NCBI GenBank assembly: GCA_029907105.1
Contig: JARYMM010000041.1
Location: forward strand, 1 to 33,027
Reading direction: 5' to 3'
Source of the DNA: Anaerolineae bacterium
GTDB lineage: Bacteria > Chloroflexota > Anaerolineae > UBA3071
Length of the DNA: 33,027 nt
Shown piece by piece: positions 6,891 to 14,795 of this stretch. Position 1 is the first letter of the stretch; every line of letters starts with the position of its first letter. A program made the translations under genes and the position numbers. The notes under the pieces were generated by a model, which saw nothing but the letters and a program-made list of their open reading frames with translations, made no database searches and was not told the origin of the DNA.

Positions 6891-7314
6891 CAAGGTCGGT
6901 CTCCTGGAAGCTGGCGGACCGGCGGAGGATGAGAGGAGAAACCTTATGCGACCAGTTTTTTCGCCCTTACGGGCACGAAAACCCACCTTTCTGCGATGAT
7001 TTCGGCCTGTTTTGGCCGCAGTAGACCTATTAGACGGCCAGTTATGCACCTCCCTCTGGCTCTTGTCCAACCTCAAATAGGCCAGACAATCCAAGACTAC
7101 AAGCCATTTGCATCGCTTGCCCTCACTGTGCCGGGGGCGAGTTTGCCAGACTTTGTACCTGGCAGGTGACACAGGAATCCCTTGCATCGACACATTCTGT
7201 AATCGGCGTCGCTGCCATTCGTCGCTGAACTATCTCGGCTCGGAGGCGTATGGGCAGCTGTACCATAGGAACACGCCCCTCGCTTGACTTCCTGTCCACA
7301 AAACCGGGGGAGGG
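6891..7314. other. Gene-free stretch with short hairpins between transposase remnants
   Basis: No convincing coding region. It holds a T-rich/A-rich imperfect hairpin at 6958-6981 (TTTTCG...CGAAAA around CCC/GGG) and a small stem at 7003-7018 (CGGCC/GGCCG). Open frames here, including a 117-codon minus frame, lack ribosome sites and domain-like sequence. Probably insertion-sequence debris. Confidence 0.4.
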
Positions 7315-7420
7315 TCAGTACCGTTTTAGGGCGTGCGCAGCGATAGAAAGCAGTAGACGCAACCCCATGAAGTGATAGTTGCCAACCCCATCAAGTCCAT
7401 AGAGGGCGTATCTTCTGTGT
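7315..7420 (-). pseudogene. Transposase C-terminal remnant, minus orientation
   Basis: The minus frame ends YGLDGVGNYHFMGLRLLLSI then AAHALKRY and a stop at 7315. It pairs with the plus-strand remnant at 6777-6890 in tail-to-tail arrangement. The open frame extends back to an ATG at 7554, but that part overlaps the leader and first codons of the sigma-like gene and shows no domain. It looks like the last 35 or so codons of a lost insertion-sequence transposase. Confidence 0.45.
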
Positions 7421-7529
7421 AGGTGGAAGGTGCGCCCTTGACTTTTCTGGCATTCTGGGCGATTCCTCTCTGGGTGTAACCCAACAACGGGCGTCAGTCT
7501 AGCGCCCCCAGAAGAAAGGAGGAATCGCC

Positions 7530-8165
7530 ATGAAGCAGTATACCACAACACCACCCGTCCGGCATAGGACGGAGATCGCTCAGGCGATGGCCGAACACGA
7601 AGGGCTGGTGCACTGGGTGGTGCACCGCCAGTGGCTAGGCCATCTCTCGTATGCAGAGGCCCTACAGGCGGGTCGTATGGGCCTCTGGCGGGCGCTCCAG
7701 GGCTACGACCCCCATCGGGGCACCGCCTTCTCCACTTACGCCGTCGCCGCCATCGCCAGGGCCATCTGGCGAGCTGTCGCTCAGGCCCAGCCTGCCCCCA
7801 AAGAACTCCTCACCCCACACCCACCCCAGGAAGCTCCCGACCCGGAGGAAGAGGCGGAGAAGGCCCTCATCCGCCAGGCACTCCATCAGTTGGTGCACCG
7901 CTTGCCCCCTCGCCTCAACTACATCATCGCCGCTCGCTATGGCCTACATGGCCATCCCGCCCACACCTTCGTGGCTATCGGCCGCGCCTTGGGTCTCACA
8001 CCGGAGCGTGCCCGGCAACTGCACCACGAGGCCCTCCTCTGGCTGGCCCACCCGGCACACTCTCTGACCTTGCGCAAGCTCCTGGACAAGAACAATGTCG
8101 CTGACTACCAGAGCTACCTGGCCGATCTCCACCGCTGGCTGCGGGCCAGGAGGGGTATCCGATGA
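7530..8165 (+). CDS. Sigma-70-like protein encoded in the insertion element
   Basis: 211 residues, ribosome site AGAAAGGAGG nine bases before the ATG. Residues 20-85 match sigma region 2 strikingly well (YAEALQAGRMGLWRALQGYD, then FSTYAVAAIARAIW), the part that binds core polymerase and the -10 element. A Pro/Glu linker follows (88-112), then a region 4-like helix-turn-helix at 114-172 (LPPRLNYIIAARYGL ... IGRALGLTPERARQLHHEAL). Its stop overlaps the transposase start (ATGA at 8162-8165), so the two are translated together. Possible roles inferred: transcribing the element from its own promoter, or a DNA-binding accessory protein derived from a sigma factor. Region-2 conservation favours a working sigma factor. 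Confidence 0.75.
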   Translation: MKQYTTTPPVRHRTEIAQAMAEHEGLVHWVVHRQWLGHLSYAEALQAGRMGLWRALQGYDPHRGTAFSTYAVAAIARAIWRAVAQAQPAPKELLTPHPPQEAPDPEEEAEKALIRQALHQLVHRLPPRLNYIIAARYGLHGHPAHTFVAIGRALGLTPERARQLHHEALLWLAHPAHSLTLRKLLDKNNVADYQSYLADLHRWLRARRGIR

Positions 8166-9763
8166 GCCAGAAGACCCCACTCACCGCCAGCCGCAAGAGA
8201 GCCGCTCACCCTGACTTCATCCCCACCTTCTCCCTGTCCGCCCTGCGCAACCGCTTGCCTTTCCTCTTCCCCGTGCCGGAGAACCTGCCTCCTTCTCCCA
8301 AACGCCACTACCGCTCCCAGTATCGCTACCTGGGCGCAGACGACCTGGCCCATCTCACCACCTTGCACAACCTCACCCTCTTTGAGATCGCTTTGCGCCT
8401 CATCGACTTCTCCCCCCTACGAGACTACTTCGCTCAGTTCTACGTGCAAAGTGCCAGAGGCCAGGTCCCCTTCGATCCCCTCTCCCTCTTCCTCTGCGCC
8501 TGCCTGCGACGGGAACGCCACCTCGGATGGCGCACCCTGGCCAAACTCCTGGCTGGCGAACACGGCGCTGGCTGGCGGCGCCTCTTCGGCTTCTCGGATG
8601 GGGACACCCCCTCCGCCTCCGGCCTGCGCTACTTCTTCGACCTCGTCGGCGCAGAGGTCTTCGAGGAACTCTGTCCCCTCTTCGCCGATCTCTTGCATCA
8701 GGCCTCGCTCTTGCCTGAACATGGCACCTTCCCCGGCGATCCAGCGGGGCGGGGCGTGACCATCAGTCATGACCTCATGCTGCATGAGGCCCGTTCGAAC
8801 ATGAAGTGTGCCCAGGTCAGCGCCAGTTGCTACCAGCCTGCTCCCCGTCCCTGCCTGGCCAAGGAAGCAGGCCAGGCAGGATGCGACTGCCGGGAACCCG
8901 CCTGCGCTCAGGTCTGTCGGCGGGCCACTCCCTTGGATCCCGAGGCGCGTTACATGCACTATGAGGGCCGCAACAAGGACGCCGATGTGGACCGTCAGGA
9001 CAACTCCCGAGGCCGCGATGTCTACGGCTACCTCTCCAACCCGGATCGGCTCCTGGATGACCGTTTCGCCTGTGCCTGGACCCTGCGCACCGGTCTCTAT
9101 CCGGCCAACGCTGACGAGCGCAACCTCTTCCCGCACAGCTTCACTCACCTGCAGGCTCGCTTTCCCTGGCTCCTGATCGGCGAAGTGCTGGCCGATGCCG
9201 CTCTGGGTTTCCAGGGCTGTCTGGATGCCATCTGGGAAGCCGGCGCCCTGCGCATGGTGGACATCCGCGCCGACCGCTGCGACCGAGATGCGGAAGCGCA
9301 ACTGCGTCGGGGATACAACGAAAAGGGGCATCCCCTCTGTATCCACGGCTACGCGATGCGCTCCAACGGCTATGACTACCAACGTCGGCGCACCAAATGG
9401 CTATGTGGCAAGCGCTGTCTGAAGGATCCTGAGCGGACGATCCCTGATTGCCCTTACCTGGCCCCAGAGCACCAACACGGCCAGGTCACCAACGTGGGCC
9501 GCACTTTACCTGACGGCTCAGTGCGCCTGGCGCGGGAAGTCCCCTATGGCTCGAAGACTTGGAAGACACGCTATGGCCGACGTAACTTCTCCGAGAGCCG
9601 TAATGGCGCTATGGAAGGGATGGACCTCAAACGGTTGCCCAGCTTCGGCCGGCCCCGATGCCGCAAAGAGGTGGCCGTCGGTGACTTCCTGGACAATCTG
9701 CGAACCCTGAGCCGGTTAGTGGGAGAAGCCACCTCCCTGGCCCTCAAGATCACCACCAGCTGA
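8162..9763 (+). CDS. DDE-type insertion-sequence transposase
   Basis: 533 residues. The RNase H-like core shows candidate catalytic residues D204 (VTISHDLML), D345 (EVLADAALGF) and E478 (RRNFSESRNGAMEG), the last in the common late 'Y/R-x-x-x-E-S' context of IS4/IS5-type enzymes. Between the first two Asp lies a Cys-rich knuckle (C231, C241, C243, C248, C252). A second cluster (C415, C419, C430) precedes the last Glu, so metal binding is likely. The N-terminal 190 residues contain a helical DNA-binding part. The frame is complete, without interruption, so the element may be active. The exact insertion-sequence family is unresolved; it differs from the remnants at 6777 and 7315. Confidence 0.8.
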   Translation: MSQKTPLTASRKRAAHPDFIPTFSLSALRNRLPFLFPVPENLPPSPKRHYRSQYRYLGADDLAHLTTLHNLTLFEIALRLIDFSPLRDYFAQFYVQSARGQVPFDPLSLFLCACLRRERHLGWRTLAKLLAGEHGAGWRRLFGFSDGDTPSASGLRYFFDLVGAEVFEELCPLFADLLHQASLLPEHGTFPGDPAGRGVTISHDLMLHEARSNMKCAQVSASCYQPAPRPCLAKEAGQAGCDCREPACAQVCRRATPLDPEARYMHYEGRNKDADVDRQDNSRGRDVYGYLSNPDRLLDDRFACAWTLRTGLYPANADERNLFPHSFTHLQARFPWLLIGEVLADAALGFQGCLDAIWEAGALRMVDIRADRCDRDAEAQLRRGYNEKGHPLCIHGYAMRSNGYDYQRRRTKWLCGKRCLKDPERTIPDCPYLAPEHQHGQVTNVGRTLPDGSVRLAREVPYGSKTWKTRYGRRNFSESRNGAMEGMDLKRLPSFGRPRCRKEVAVGDFLDNLRTLSRLVGEATSLALKITTS

Positions 9764-10070
9764 GCCAGGGCCTCCGCTCAGTGTTTCTCTGATACCCCTG
9801 TCGAGTATCGTCGCCGACAGAGGTAGTTCCGCCTGCCTGTCATTCATCCCTTGGCCTCTGCAACTGCTTCTCAGACGTGCTCCATACACCCCCCAAACCA
9901 GCTTGCTCCTACTCCTCAGCCTACGGTACCCAACCGCTGCCCGCCTGCTTTCCATTCGCTGCGCACTTCGCAACTCAAAACTTGCCCTCCGCACCTCTCA
10001 ACCCCCGGATCTCCCTCCAATGCCCCTGCCTCAACCCTCAAATCGCTCAGAACCGCTGCGCACGCCCAAT
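9764..10070. other. Gene-free stretch after the transposase
   Basis: No coding region is supported. It is C-rich and pyrimidine-biased. An inverted repeat CTGTCG (9798-9803) / CGACAG (9815-9820) lies 35 bases after the transposase stop and may be part of the element's end or a weak terminator. Confidence 0.4.
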
Positions 10071-10099
10071 TTGGCGTCAATGCTGTTTGGTGATATACT
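10071..10099 (+). promoter_or_regulatory. Promoter reading into the tRNA fragment and hydrolase gene
   Basis: -35 TTGGCG (10071-10076), 17-base spacer, -10 TATACT (10094-10099). The start would be near 10106, giving a ~170-base leader that includes the tRNA 3' half before the hydrolase ATG at 10279. Confidence 0.5.
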
Positions 10100-10203
10100 A
10101 TTGTCCAGTCCACAAACGGCATGCGGACTTCGTTCTCGAGCACTCCGCAGAGTATAGTCCGTGGGCCGGGATAGCCCGTTTGGGCCGGTTTCCTTCGAGC
10201 TAT

Positions 10204-10245
10204 CTTCTAATCCGTTGGCCGCAGGTTCGAGTCCTGCCGGGGGCG
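10204..10245 (+). tRNA. 3' half of a tRNA-Arg(UCU) gene (fragment)
   Basis: In order: anticodon loop CTTCTAA (10204-10210, anticodon TCT), 3' anticodon strand TCCGT, five-base variable loop TGGCC, T arm GCAGG-TTCGAGT-CCTGC (10221-10237), 3' acceptor strand CGGGGGC (10238-10244) and discriminator G. CCA is not encoded. The 5' half is absent: upstream bases do not pair with the anticodon or acceptor strands and have no D arm. A fragment that begins exactly at the anticodon loop is what integrases that use tRNA genes leave at one end of an integrated element, so this is probably an old attachment site. Confidence 0.7.
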
Positions 10246-10278
10246 CTCTTTCCCCATCACATTTCACGGAGGAAACCT

Positions 10279-11523
10279 ATGTCACGAAAAGGGAGAATGT
10301 TCCTGACGGTGGTCGTCCTTCTGGGCAGCCTGTTGAGTGGCTTGCCGGCCTCCCCCGCCCTGGCCGCCCCGCTCAGCACCTGCGAGGATGGCCCCCAGGC
10401 CAGCGGTGCCATCTACCGCATCTGCATGCCCGAACCAGGGCGCTGGAACGGCGACCTGGTGGTCTATGCCCACGGCTACGTGGCCTTCAATGAGCCGGTG
10501 GGCATACCGGAGAATCAACTGGTGCTGCCGGACGGCACGAGCCTGCCGGAGATCATCAACGGGCTGGGCTTTGCCTTCGCCACCACCAGCTACAGCACCA
10601 ACGGCCTGGCCGTACGCGAGGGCATTGAGGATGTTCGCGATGTGGTGGACGTCTTCCGCGCCCGCTACGGGGAGCCGGGTCACGTCTACCTGGGCGGGGC
10701 TTCCGAAGGCGGCCTGGTAACGGCGCTGGCCGTGGAGCGCTTCCCGGCGGTTTTCGACGGCGGCCTGTCCACCTGCGGGCCGGTGGGCAGCTTCCGCGGG
10801 CAGATCAACTACTGGGGCGACCTGCGGGTGGTGTTCGATGTCTTCTTCCCCGGCCTGATCCCCGGCAACGCTTTGGACATCCCCCAGGAGGTCATTGACC
10901 AGTGGGACACGGTGTACAAGCCGGCTGTCGTCGCCGCATTGCGGGCCAACCCCGACGCCATGGCCCAGCTCCTGCGGGTCGCCGACGTCCCCGTCGAGCG
11001 GGACAATCCCGCTTCGGCGGAGGAGGCGTTGCTCCAGTTGCTCTGGTACAACGTTTTCGGCAGCAATGACGGCATCGCCAAGCTGGGCGGCCAGCCCTTT
11101 GGCAACATGCTCCGTGTCTACCACGGCTCAGAAAATGACCTGGCATTGAACCGCCAGGTGCAGCGCTTCCGGGCCGACCCGGCGGCCCTGGAGGAGATCG
11201 CCGCCCATTACCAGACCTCGGGGCAACTGGCCTCGCCTCTGGTCACCCTGCACACCACCGGCGACCCTTATGTGCCCTACTGGCATGAGCTGTACTACGC
11301 TGGCGCGGTGCAAAGCAGCGGCTCCTCCCCTTTGCACACCAACATCCCCGTTTTCCGCTACGGCCACTGCAACTTCAAGGTCAGCGAGGTGCTGGCGGCC
11401 TTCGCCCTGCTGGTGCTCAAGGTGACGGGCCAGGAACTGCACGGCGTGGAGCAGGTTCTGCCGGACGCCGACTCTCAGGCCGAGTTCCTGCGCCTGGCGC
11501 GGGAGGTGGGCGCACTGCGCTGA
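10279..11523 (+). CDS. Secreted alpha/beta hydrolase
   Basis: 414 residues from the ATG at 10279, which has a GGAGG site six bases upstream. An open frame extends further left but runs through the tRNA fragment and promoter, so I reject it. Residues 1-30 form a signal peptide ending near PALAA. The fold is shown by the oxyanion-type motif VVYAHGY (62-68), the nucleophile elbow GGASEGG with Ser142, Asp329 in TTGDPYVPYWHEL and His363 in YGHCNF, a complete Ser-Asp-His triad. It is likely an extracellular or periplasmic esterase, peptidase or polyester depolymerase; the substrate cannot be told. It is followed after 54 bases by the serpin gene, perhaps in the same transcript. Confidence 0.8.
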   Translation: MSRKGRMFLTVVVLLGSLLSGLPASPALAAPLSTCEDGPQASGAIYRICMPEPGRWNGDLVVYAHGYVAFNEPVGIPENQLVLPDGTSLPEIINGLGFAFATTSYSTNGLAVREGIEDVRDVVDVFRARYGEPGHVYLGGASEGGLVTALAVERFPAVFDGGLSTCGPVGSFRGQINYWGDLRVVFDVFFPGLIPGNALDIPQEVIDQWDTVYKPAVVAALRANPDAMAQLLRVADVPVERDNPASAEEALLQLLWYNVFGSNDGIAKLGGQPFGNMLRVYHGSENDLALNRQVQRFRADPAALEEIAAHYQTSGQLASPLVTLHTTGDPYVPYWHELYYAGAVQSSGSSPLHTNIPVFRYGHCNFKVSEVLAAFALLVLKVTGQELHGVEQVLPDADSQAEFLRLAREVGALR

Positions 11524-11577
11524 TCCCATCGCCGGCATCCGAGGCCTGCACCGGCAACAGAAAGACAGGAGACAAAC

Positions 11578-13137
11578 ATGAAACACACACTCTCTGCTGT
11601 AGCGCTCGTGCTTGTTCTGAGCGCTCTGATCTTCGGCGCCTGCGCGCCACCCGTGACCCAACCGACCGCCGTCCCGCCGCTGAGCGAAGGGGAGGTTTGC
11701 GTGGATAAAACTACCGGGACCCGCCTCAGTTATCAAGAAGCCCTGCAGATTGCCCGGGATAGCGAATGCCTGGAGCAGGGCCAACTCAAGGAGACCCATT
11801 TCTGCAACGAGAACACCGGCACCTGGTGGATTGACCTGGATATCGTCAAGCCGGGCTGCGCGCCGGCCTGCGTGGTCAACGTGAACGACAAAAGCGCCGC
11901 GATCAACTGGCGCTGCACGGGGCTCCTGCCGCCGGCGGAGGGCGCAGCGCTGTCGGAGAAACCGCGGGTGGTGGCCCCGGCGGTGGACGCCGCCGACCTG
12001 GCAGCAGTAGTCGCTGGCAATAGTGCCTTTGCCTTCGACCTCTATCAGGCCCTTCGGGAGGCCGAGGGCAACCTCTTCTACTCGCCGTACAGCATCTCCG
12101 CCGCCCTGGCCATGACCTACGCCGGTGCCCGGGGCGACACCGAACTCCAGATGGCCGACACCCTCCATTTCACCCTGCCCCAGGCGCGGTTGCATCCGGC
12201 CTTCAACGGGTTGGATCAGATGCTGGCCCAACGGGGCAAAGGCGCGGCAGGCAAAGATGAGCAGGGCTTCCGCCTGAACATCGTCAACGCCATCTGGGGG
12301 CAGAAGGACTACGCCTTCCTGGCCGAGTTTCTCGACCTCCTGGCCGAGAACTACGGGGCCGGGCTGCGGCTGCTGGACTTCGTGAGGGCACCGGAGGAGG
12401 CTCGCCTCATCATCAACGAGTGGGTCAGCGAGCAGACGGAGGGCCGGATCAAGGACCTGATCCCGCAGGGGCTGATTGACGAACTGACGCGGCTGGTGCT
12501 GACCAACGCCATCTACTTCAACGCCGCCTGGGCGCAGCCTTTTCAGGAGGAACTGACCGCCGATGGCCCCTTCTACCTGCTGGATGGCAGCCAGGTCACC
12601 GTGCCGATGATGAGGCAGACGGAGTCCTTCGGCTATGGCGAGGGCCAGGGGTATCAGGCGGTGGAGCTGCCCTACGACGGCCAGGAGCTTTCCATGGTCA
12701 TCTTGTTGCCGGAGAAGGGCAACTTCGAGCCCTTTGAGGCGGCGCTGAGCGCCGAAGGGGTGCAGGCTATCGTGCAGGGGTTGCAGCAGCGGCAGGTGGC
12801 CCTGACCCTGCCCAGGTTCAAGTTCGAATCGGCCTTCGCGCTGGCCGACACGCTGGCAGCTATGGGCATGCCCGATGCTTTCGGTGATGCGGCGGACTTT
12901 TCGGGCATGACCGGCGAGCGTGACCTGTTCATCTCCGAGGTGATCCACAAGGCCTTCGTTGCCGTGGACGAGGCGGGCACGGAAGCGGCGGCGGCCACCG
13001 CCGTGATCATGAAAAGGCTCAGCATGCCGGAGCAGCCGGTCGAGGTCAGCGTGGATCGCCCCTTCGTCTTCCTGATCCGCGACATCGAAACGGGGGCCAT
13101 CCTGTTCATCGGCCGCGTGGTTAACCCCACGGCGTAG
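11578..13137 (+). CDS. Serpin (serine protease inhibitor), probable lipoprotein
   Basis: 519 residues. The N-terminus has a hydrophobic signal ending in IFGAC, a plausible lipobox with Cys22, so it may be anchored outside the cell. Residues ~35-115 form a Cys-rich extra domain (CVDKTTGTRLSYQEAL, later NWRCTG). From ~140 the serpin fold begins (NLFYSPYSISAALAMTYAGA, then LTNAIYFNAAWAQPF). The reactive loop hinge EAGTEAAAATAV (from 465) fits the inhibitory consensus. Counting from P17 gives P1 Leu481 and P1' Ser482, pointing to a chymotrypsin- or elastase-like target protease. Members bait a protease and trap it covalently. The terminator at 13169 closes the unit. Confidence 0.9.
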   Translation: MKHTLSAVALVLVLSALIFGACAPPVTQPTAVPPLSEGEVCVDKTTGTRLSYQEALQIARDSECLEQGQLKETHFCNENTGTWWIDLDIVKPGCAPACVVNVNDKSAAINWRCTGLLPPAEGAALSEKPRVVAPAVDAADLAAVVAGNSAFAFDLYQALREAEGNLFYSPYSISAALAMTYAGARGDTELQMADTLHFTLPQARLHPAFNGLDQMLAQRGKGAAGKDEQGFRLNIVNAIWGQKDYAFLAEFLDLLAENYGAGLRLLDFVRAPEEARLIINEWVSEQTEGRIKDLIPQGLIDELTRLVLTNAIYFNAAWAQPFQEELTADGPFYLLDGSQVTVPMMRQTESFGYGEGQGYQAVELPYDGQELSMVILLPEKGNFEPFEAALSAEGVQAIVQGLQQRQVALTLPRFKFESAFALADTLAAMGMPDAFGDAADFSGMTGERDLFISEVIHKAFVAVDEAGTEAAAATAVIMKRLSMPEQPVEVSVDRPFVFLIRDIETGAILFIGRVVNPTA

Positions 13138-13168
13138 CCGCTGCCTCCAACGCCGAAACTGGGACAGC

Positions 13169-13205
13169 AAAAAGCGAGCGAAGCCTGAGGCTTCGCCCGC
13201 TTTTT
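13169..13205. terminator. Bidirectional terminator between serpin and the minus-strand operon
   Basis: Stem AAAAAGCG-A-GCGAAGCC / GGCTTCGC-C-CGCTTTTT with a TGA loop. A run of A before and T after makes it work on both strands, between convergent transcripts. Confidence 0.85.
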
Positions 13206-13262
13206 GTCTTTATCTGGCGCATGGCAGATGGAAGATTGCCGGCGCAATGCTGATAATCATCG

Positions 13263-13715
13263 CTAAGGCCTCTCTTCTAGCCACCGAGGACGCTTGAACA
13301 GATCGCCCAGCAACAACGCTCCGCCAATGCCCATCGCAATGACAGCCAGTGAATAGAGAATGATCGAAGCCAGGGCGAGCGCCCACAGCCAGCCGGTCGG
13401 CTCGGTCTCGCCCGAGGCCAGCCCCGTAGCCACGGCAAATAGCTGGACACCAACCAGCAAGCCCACAGCGACGCCGAAACCCCAACCGATGAGCCTCCGT
13501 CGTGAATGGGCCCGCAGTGCCGCCCAGATCAGCAAACCCCCGCCGACCAGTACGGCCGGGAAGAGCTCAGCGGGCATGAGAACATCAAAGCGGAAGATGC
13601 GCTCTGCGATAAGCACGGCAACGGATAGCAGGATGGGCGCCAGGATGGGAAACCACGTGAGCGCCGTTCCGGCAATGGCCAGCGTTTTGGTGACAACGCC
13701 CTTTTCTTTTTTCAT
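13263..13715 (-). CDS. Four-span membrane protein, function unknown
   Basis: 150 residues, start at 13715 with a GGAG site inside the end of pfkA, four bases after the pfkA stop; it is therefore the last gene of the dnaE-ybaK-pfkA group. Four hydrophobic segments are visible (about 12-35, 48-66, 75-98, 108-135), joined by short basic loops (HSRRR). The C-terminus KRPRWLEERP is charged and probably cytoplasmic. I recognise no family and no catalytic motif. It may be an accessory integral membrane protein. Confidence 0.65.
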   Translation of the reverse strand: MKKEKGVVTKTLAIAGTALTWFPILAPILLSVAVLIAERIFRFDVLMPAELFPAVLVGGGLLIWAALRAHSRRRLIGWGFGVAVGLLVGVQLFAVATGLASGETEPTGWLWALALASIILYSLAVIAMGIGGALLLGDLFKRPRWLEERP

Positions 13716-13719
13716 AGCT

Positions 13720-14691
13720 TTACTTCTCCAGCACTTTGGCCATCTCGTAGAACGAGAGGTCCAGTTTCTTCTTTTCGGCCAGCACTTGCTCGAGCGGGGT
13801 CACGGTGATCTTGTTGCCCACCAGGCCGACCATGACGCCGCTGTGGCCCTTGTGTAGTTCGTGCACGGCGGCACAGCCCAGCCGGGTGGCCAGCAGCCGG
13901 TCGAAAGCGGTGGGCGAGCCGCCCCGCTGCACGTGGCCCAGCACCGTTACCCGCACCTCGAAGCCCAGTTCTTCGCGGCGCGCCTGCAGGTACTCGGCGA
14001 TGGCCTGCGTGCCCGGCTTGTACCCTTCGGCCACGGCGATGATGCAGTGTGCCTTGCCTCGAATGTAGGCGTCCTCCAGGTGCGCCGCCACCTCCTCCAG
14101 GGAGGTCTCCACCTCCGGGATGAGCACCATCTCCGCGCCACCGGCGATGCCGCCCATCAGCGCCAGGTAGCCACAATCGCGTCCCATGATCTCGATGAGA
14201 AAAGCGCGGCGGTGCGAGGAGGCCGTATCCTTGATGCGGTCTATGCTTTCCAACACCGTGTTCAGCGCCGTGTCCACCCCAATGCTCATGTCCGTGAAAG
14301 GGGTGTCGTTGTCAATGGTGCCGGGCACGCCAACGACGGGAAAGCCCATCTCGTGCAGCTTGAGCGCCCCGCGGAAGGAGCCATCGCCGCCGATGACCAC
14401 CAACCCCTCCACCCCGTTGCGGTTGAGGTTGCGCAATGCTCGTTTGCGGCCGGGCTCGGTTTTGAACTCCTCGGAACGGGCGGTGCCCAGGATGGTGCCG
14501 CCACGTCCGATGATCCCGCCTACCGAACGGGCGTCCATCTCCCACATCCTGCCCTCGATCAGGCCCTCGTAGCCGCGCTCGATGCCCATCACCCGCATGC
14601 CGAGGCCGATGGCCGTGCGCACCACGGCGCGGATGCAGGGATTGAATCCGGGGCTATCGCCCCCACTGCACAACACACCAATGCATTTCAT
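13720..14691 (-). CDS. pfkA: 6-phosphofructokinase, ATP-dependent type
   Basis: 323 residues from the ATG at 14691, where a GAGGAGG site lies just upstream. An in-frame ATG at 14760 would add 23 hydrophobic residues encoded by an intergenic repeat, so I reject it. It phosphorylates fructose 6-phosphate to the 1,6-bisphosphate in glycolysis. Motifs: CSGGDSPGFN at the N-terminus, GGDGSF (Gly rather than Asp after GGD, typical of ATP users), PGTIDND with the catalytic Asp (Gly rather than Lys, again ATP type), EIMGRDCGYLAL and HVQRGGSPTAFDR for substrate. Both type-deciding residues agree on ATP as phosphate donor. The length is standard for bacterial PfkA. Confidence 0.92.
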   Translation of the reverse strand: MKCIGVLCSGGDSPGFNPCIRAVVRTAIGLGMRVMGIERGYEGLIEGRMWEMDARSVGGIIGRGGTILGTARSEEFKTEPGRKRALRNLNRNGVEGLVVIGGDGSFRGALKLHEMGFPVVGVPGTIDNDTPFTDMSIGVDTALNTVLESIDRIKDTASSHRRAFLIEIMGRDCGYLALMGGIAGGAEMVLIPEVETSLEEVAAHLEDAYIRGKAHCIIAVAEGYKPGTQAIAEYLQARREELGFEVRVTVLGHVQRGGSPTAFDRLLATRLGCAAVHELHKGHSGVMVGLVGNKITVTPLEQVLAEKKKLDLSFYEMAKVLEK

Positions 14692-14713
14692 GGTCGCCTC
14701 CTCCAGGAAGGAA

Positions 14714-14795
14714 ACAAGTAGACAAGGAAACAAGTGAACAAGGAAAACCACAGGAAGCAACCCCTTGTCTGCCTGTCTACTTATGTACTTGTTTC
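14714..14795. repeat. Inverted pair of tandem 8-mer arrays
   Basis: Left arm: four 8-mers ACAAGTAG, ACAAGGAA, ACAAGTGA, ACAAGGAA (14714-14745). Right arm, in reverse sense: CTTGTCTG, CCTGTCTA, CTTATGTA, CTTGTTTC (14764-14795). The spacer is 18 bases. The right arm runs into the last codons of the ybaK-like gene, so the repeat supplies its C-terminal residues. Confidence 0.7.

Larger units (their letters stand above)
7530..9763 (+). mobile_element. Insertion element with sigma-like gene plus DDE transposase (ends not defined)
   Basis: Two overlapping genes, a sigma-70-like protein (7530-8165) and a DDE transposase (8162-9763), form the body of an insertion element. I could not find terminal inverted repeats or a target duplication by eye, so the borders given are only those of the genes. 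The left flank (6777-7420) contains older insertion-sequence debris. The right flank reaches a tRNA fragment at 10204. Confidence 0.6.

Noticed and set aside
6840-7193. A 117-codon minus frame between the transposase remnants
   Set aside because: Composition without domain, no ribosome site, overlaps the inverted remnant.
10141-10245. A complete tRNA with unusual 5' half or an intron
   Set aside because: The 32 bases before the anticodon loop pair with neither the anticodon nor the acceptor strand, and no 5' half with a D arm is found upstream.
9877-10278. N-terminal 134-codon extension of the hydrolase
   Set aside because: It would run through a promoter and a tRNA fragment; the signal peptide and ribosome site at 10279 define the start.
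11128-13170. A 680-codon open frame on the minus strand across the serpin gene
   Set aside because: Antisense shadow of the serpin (strong family match on the plus strand); GC-rich third positions keep the opposite frame open.
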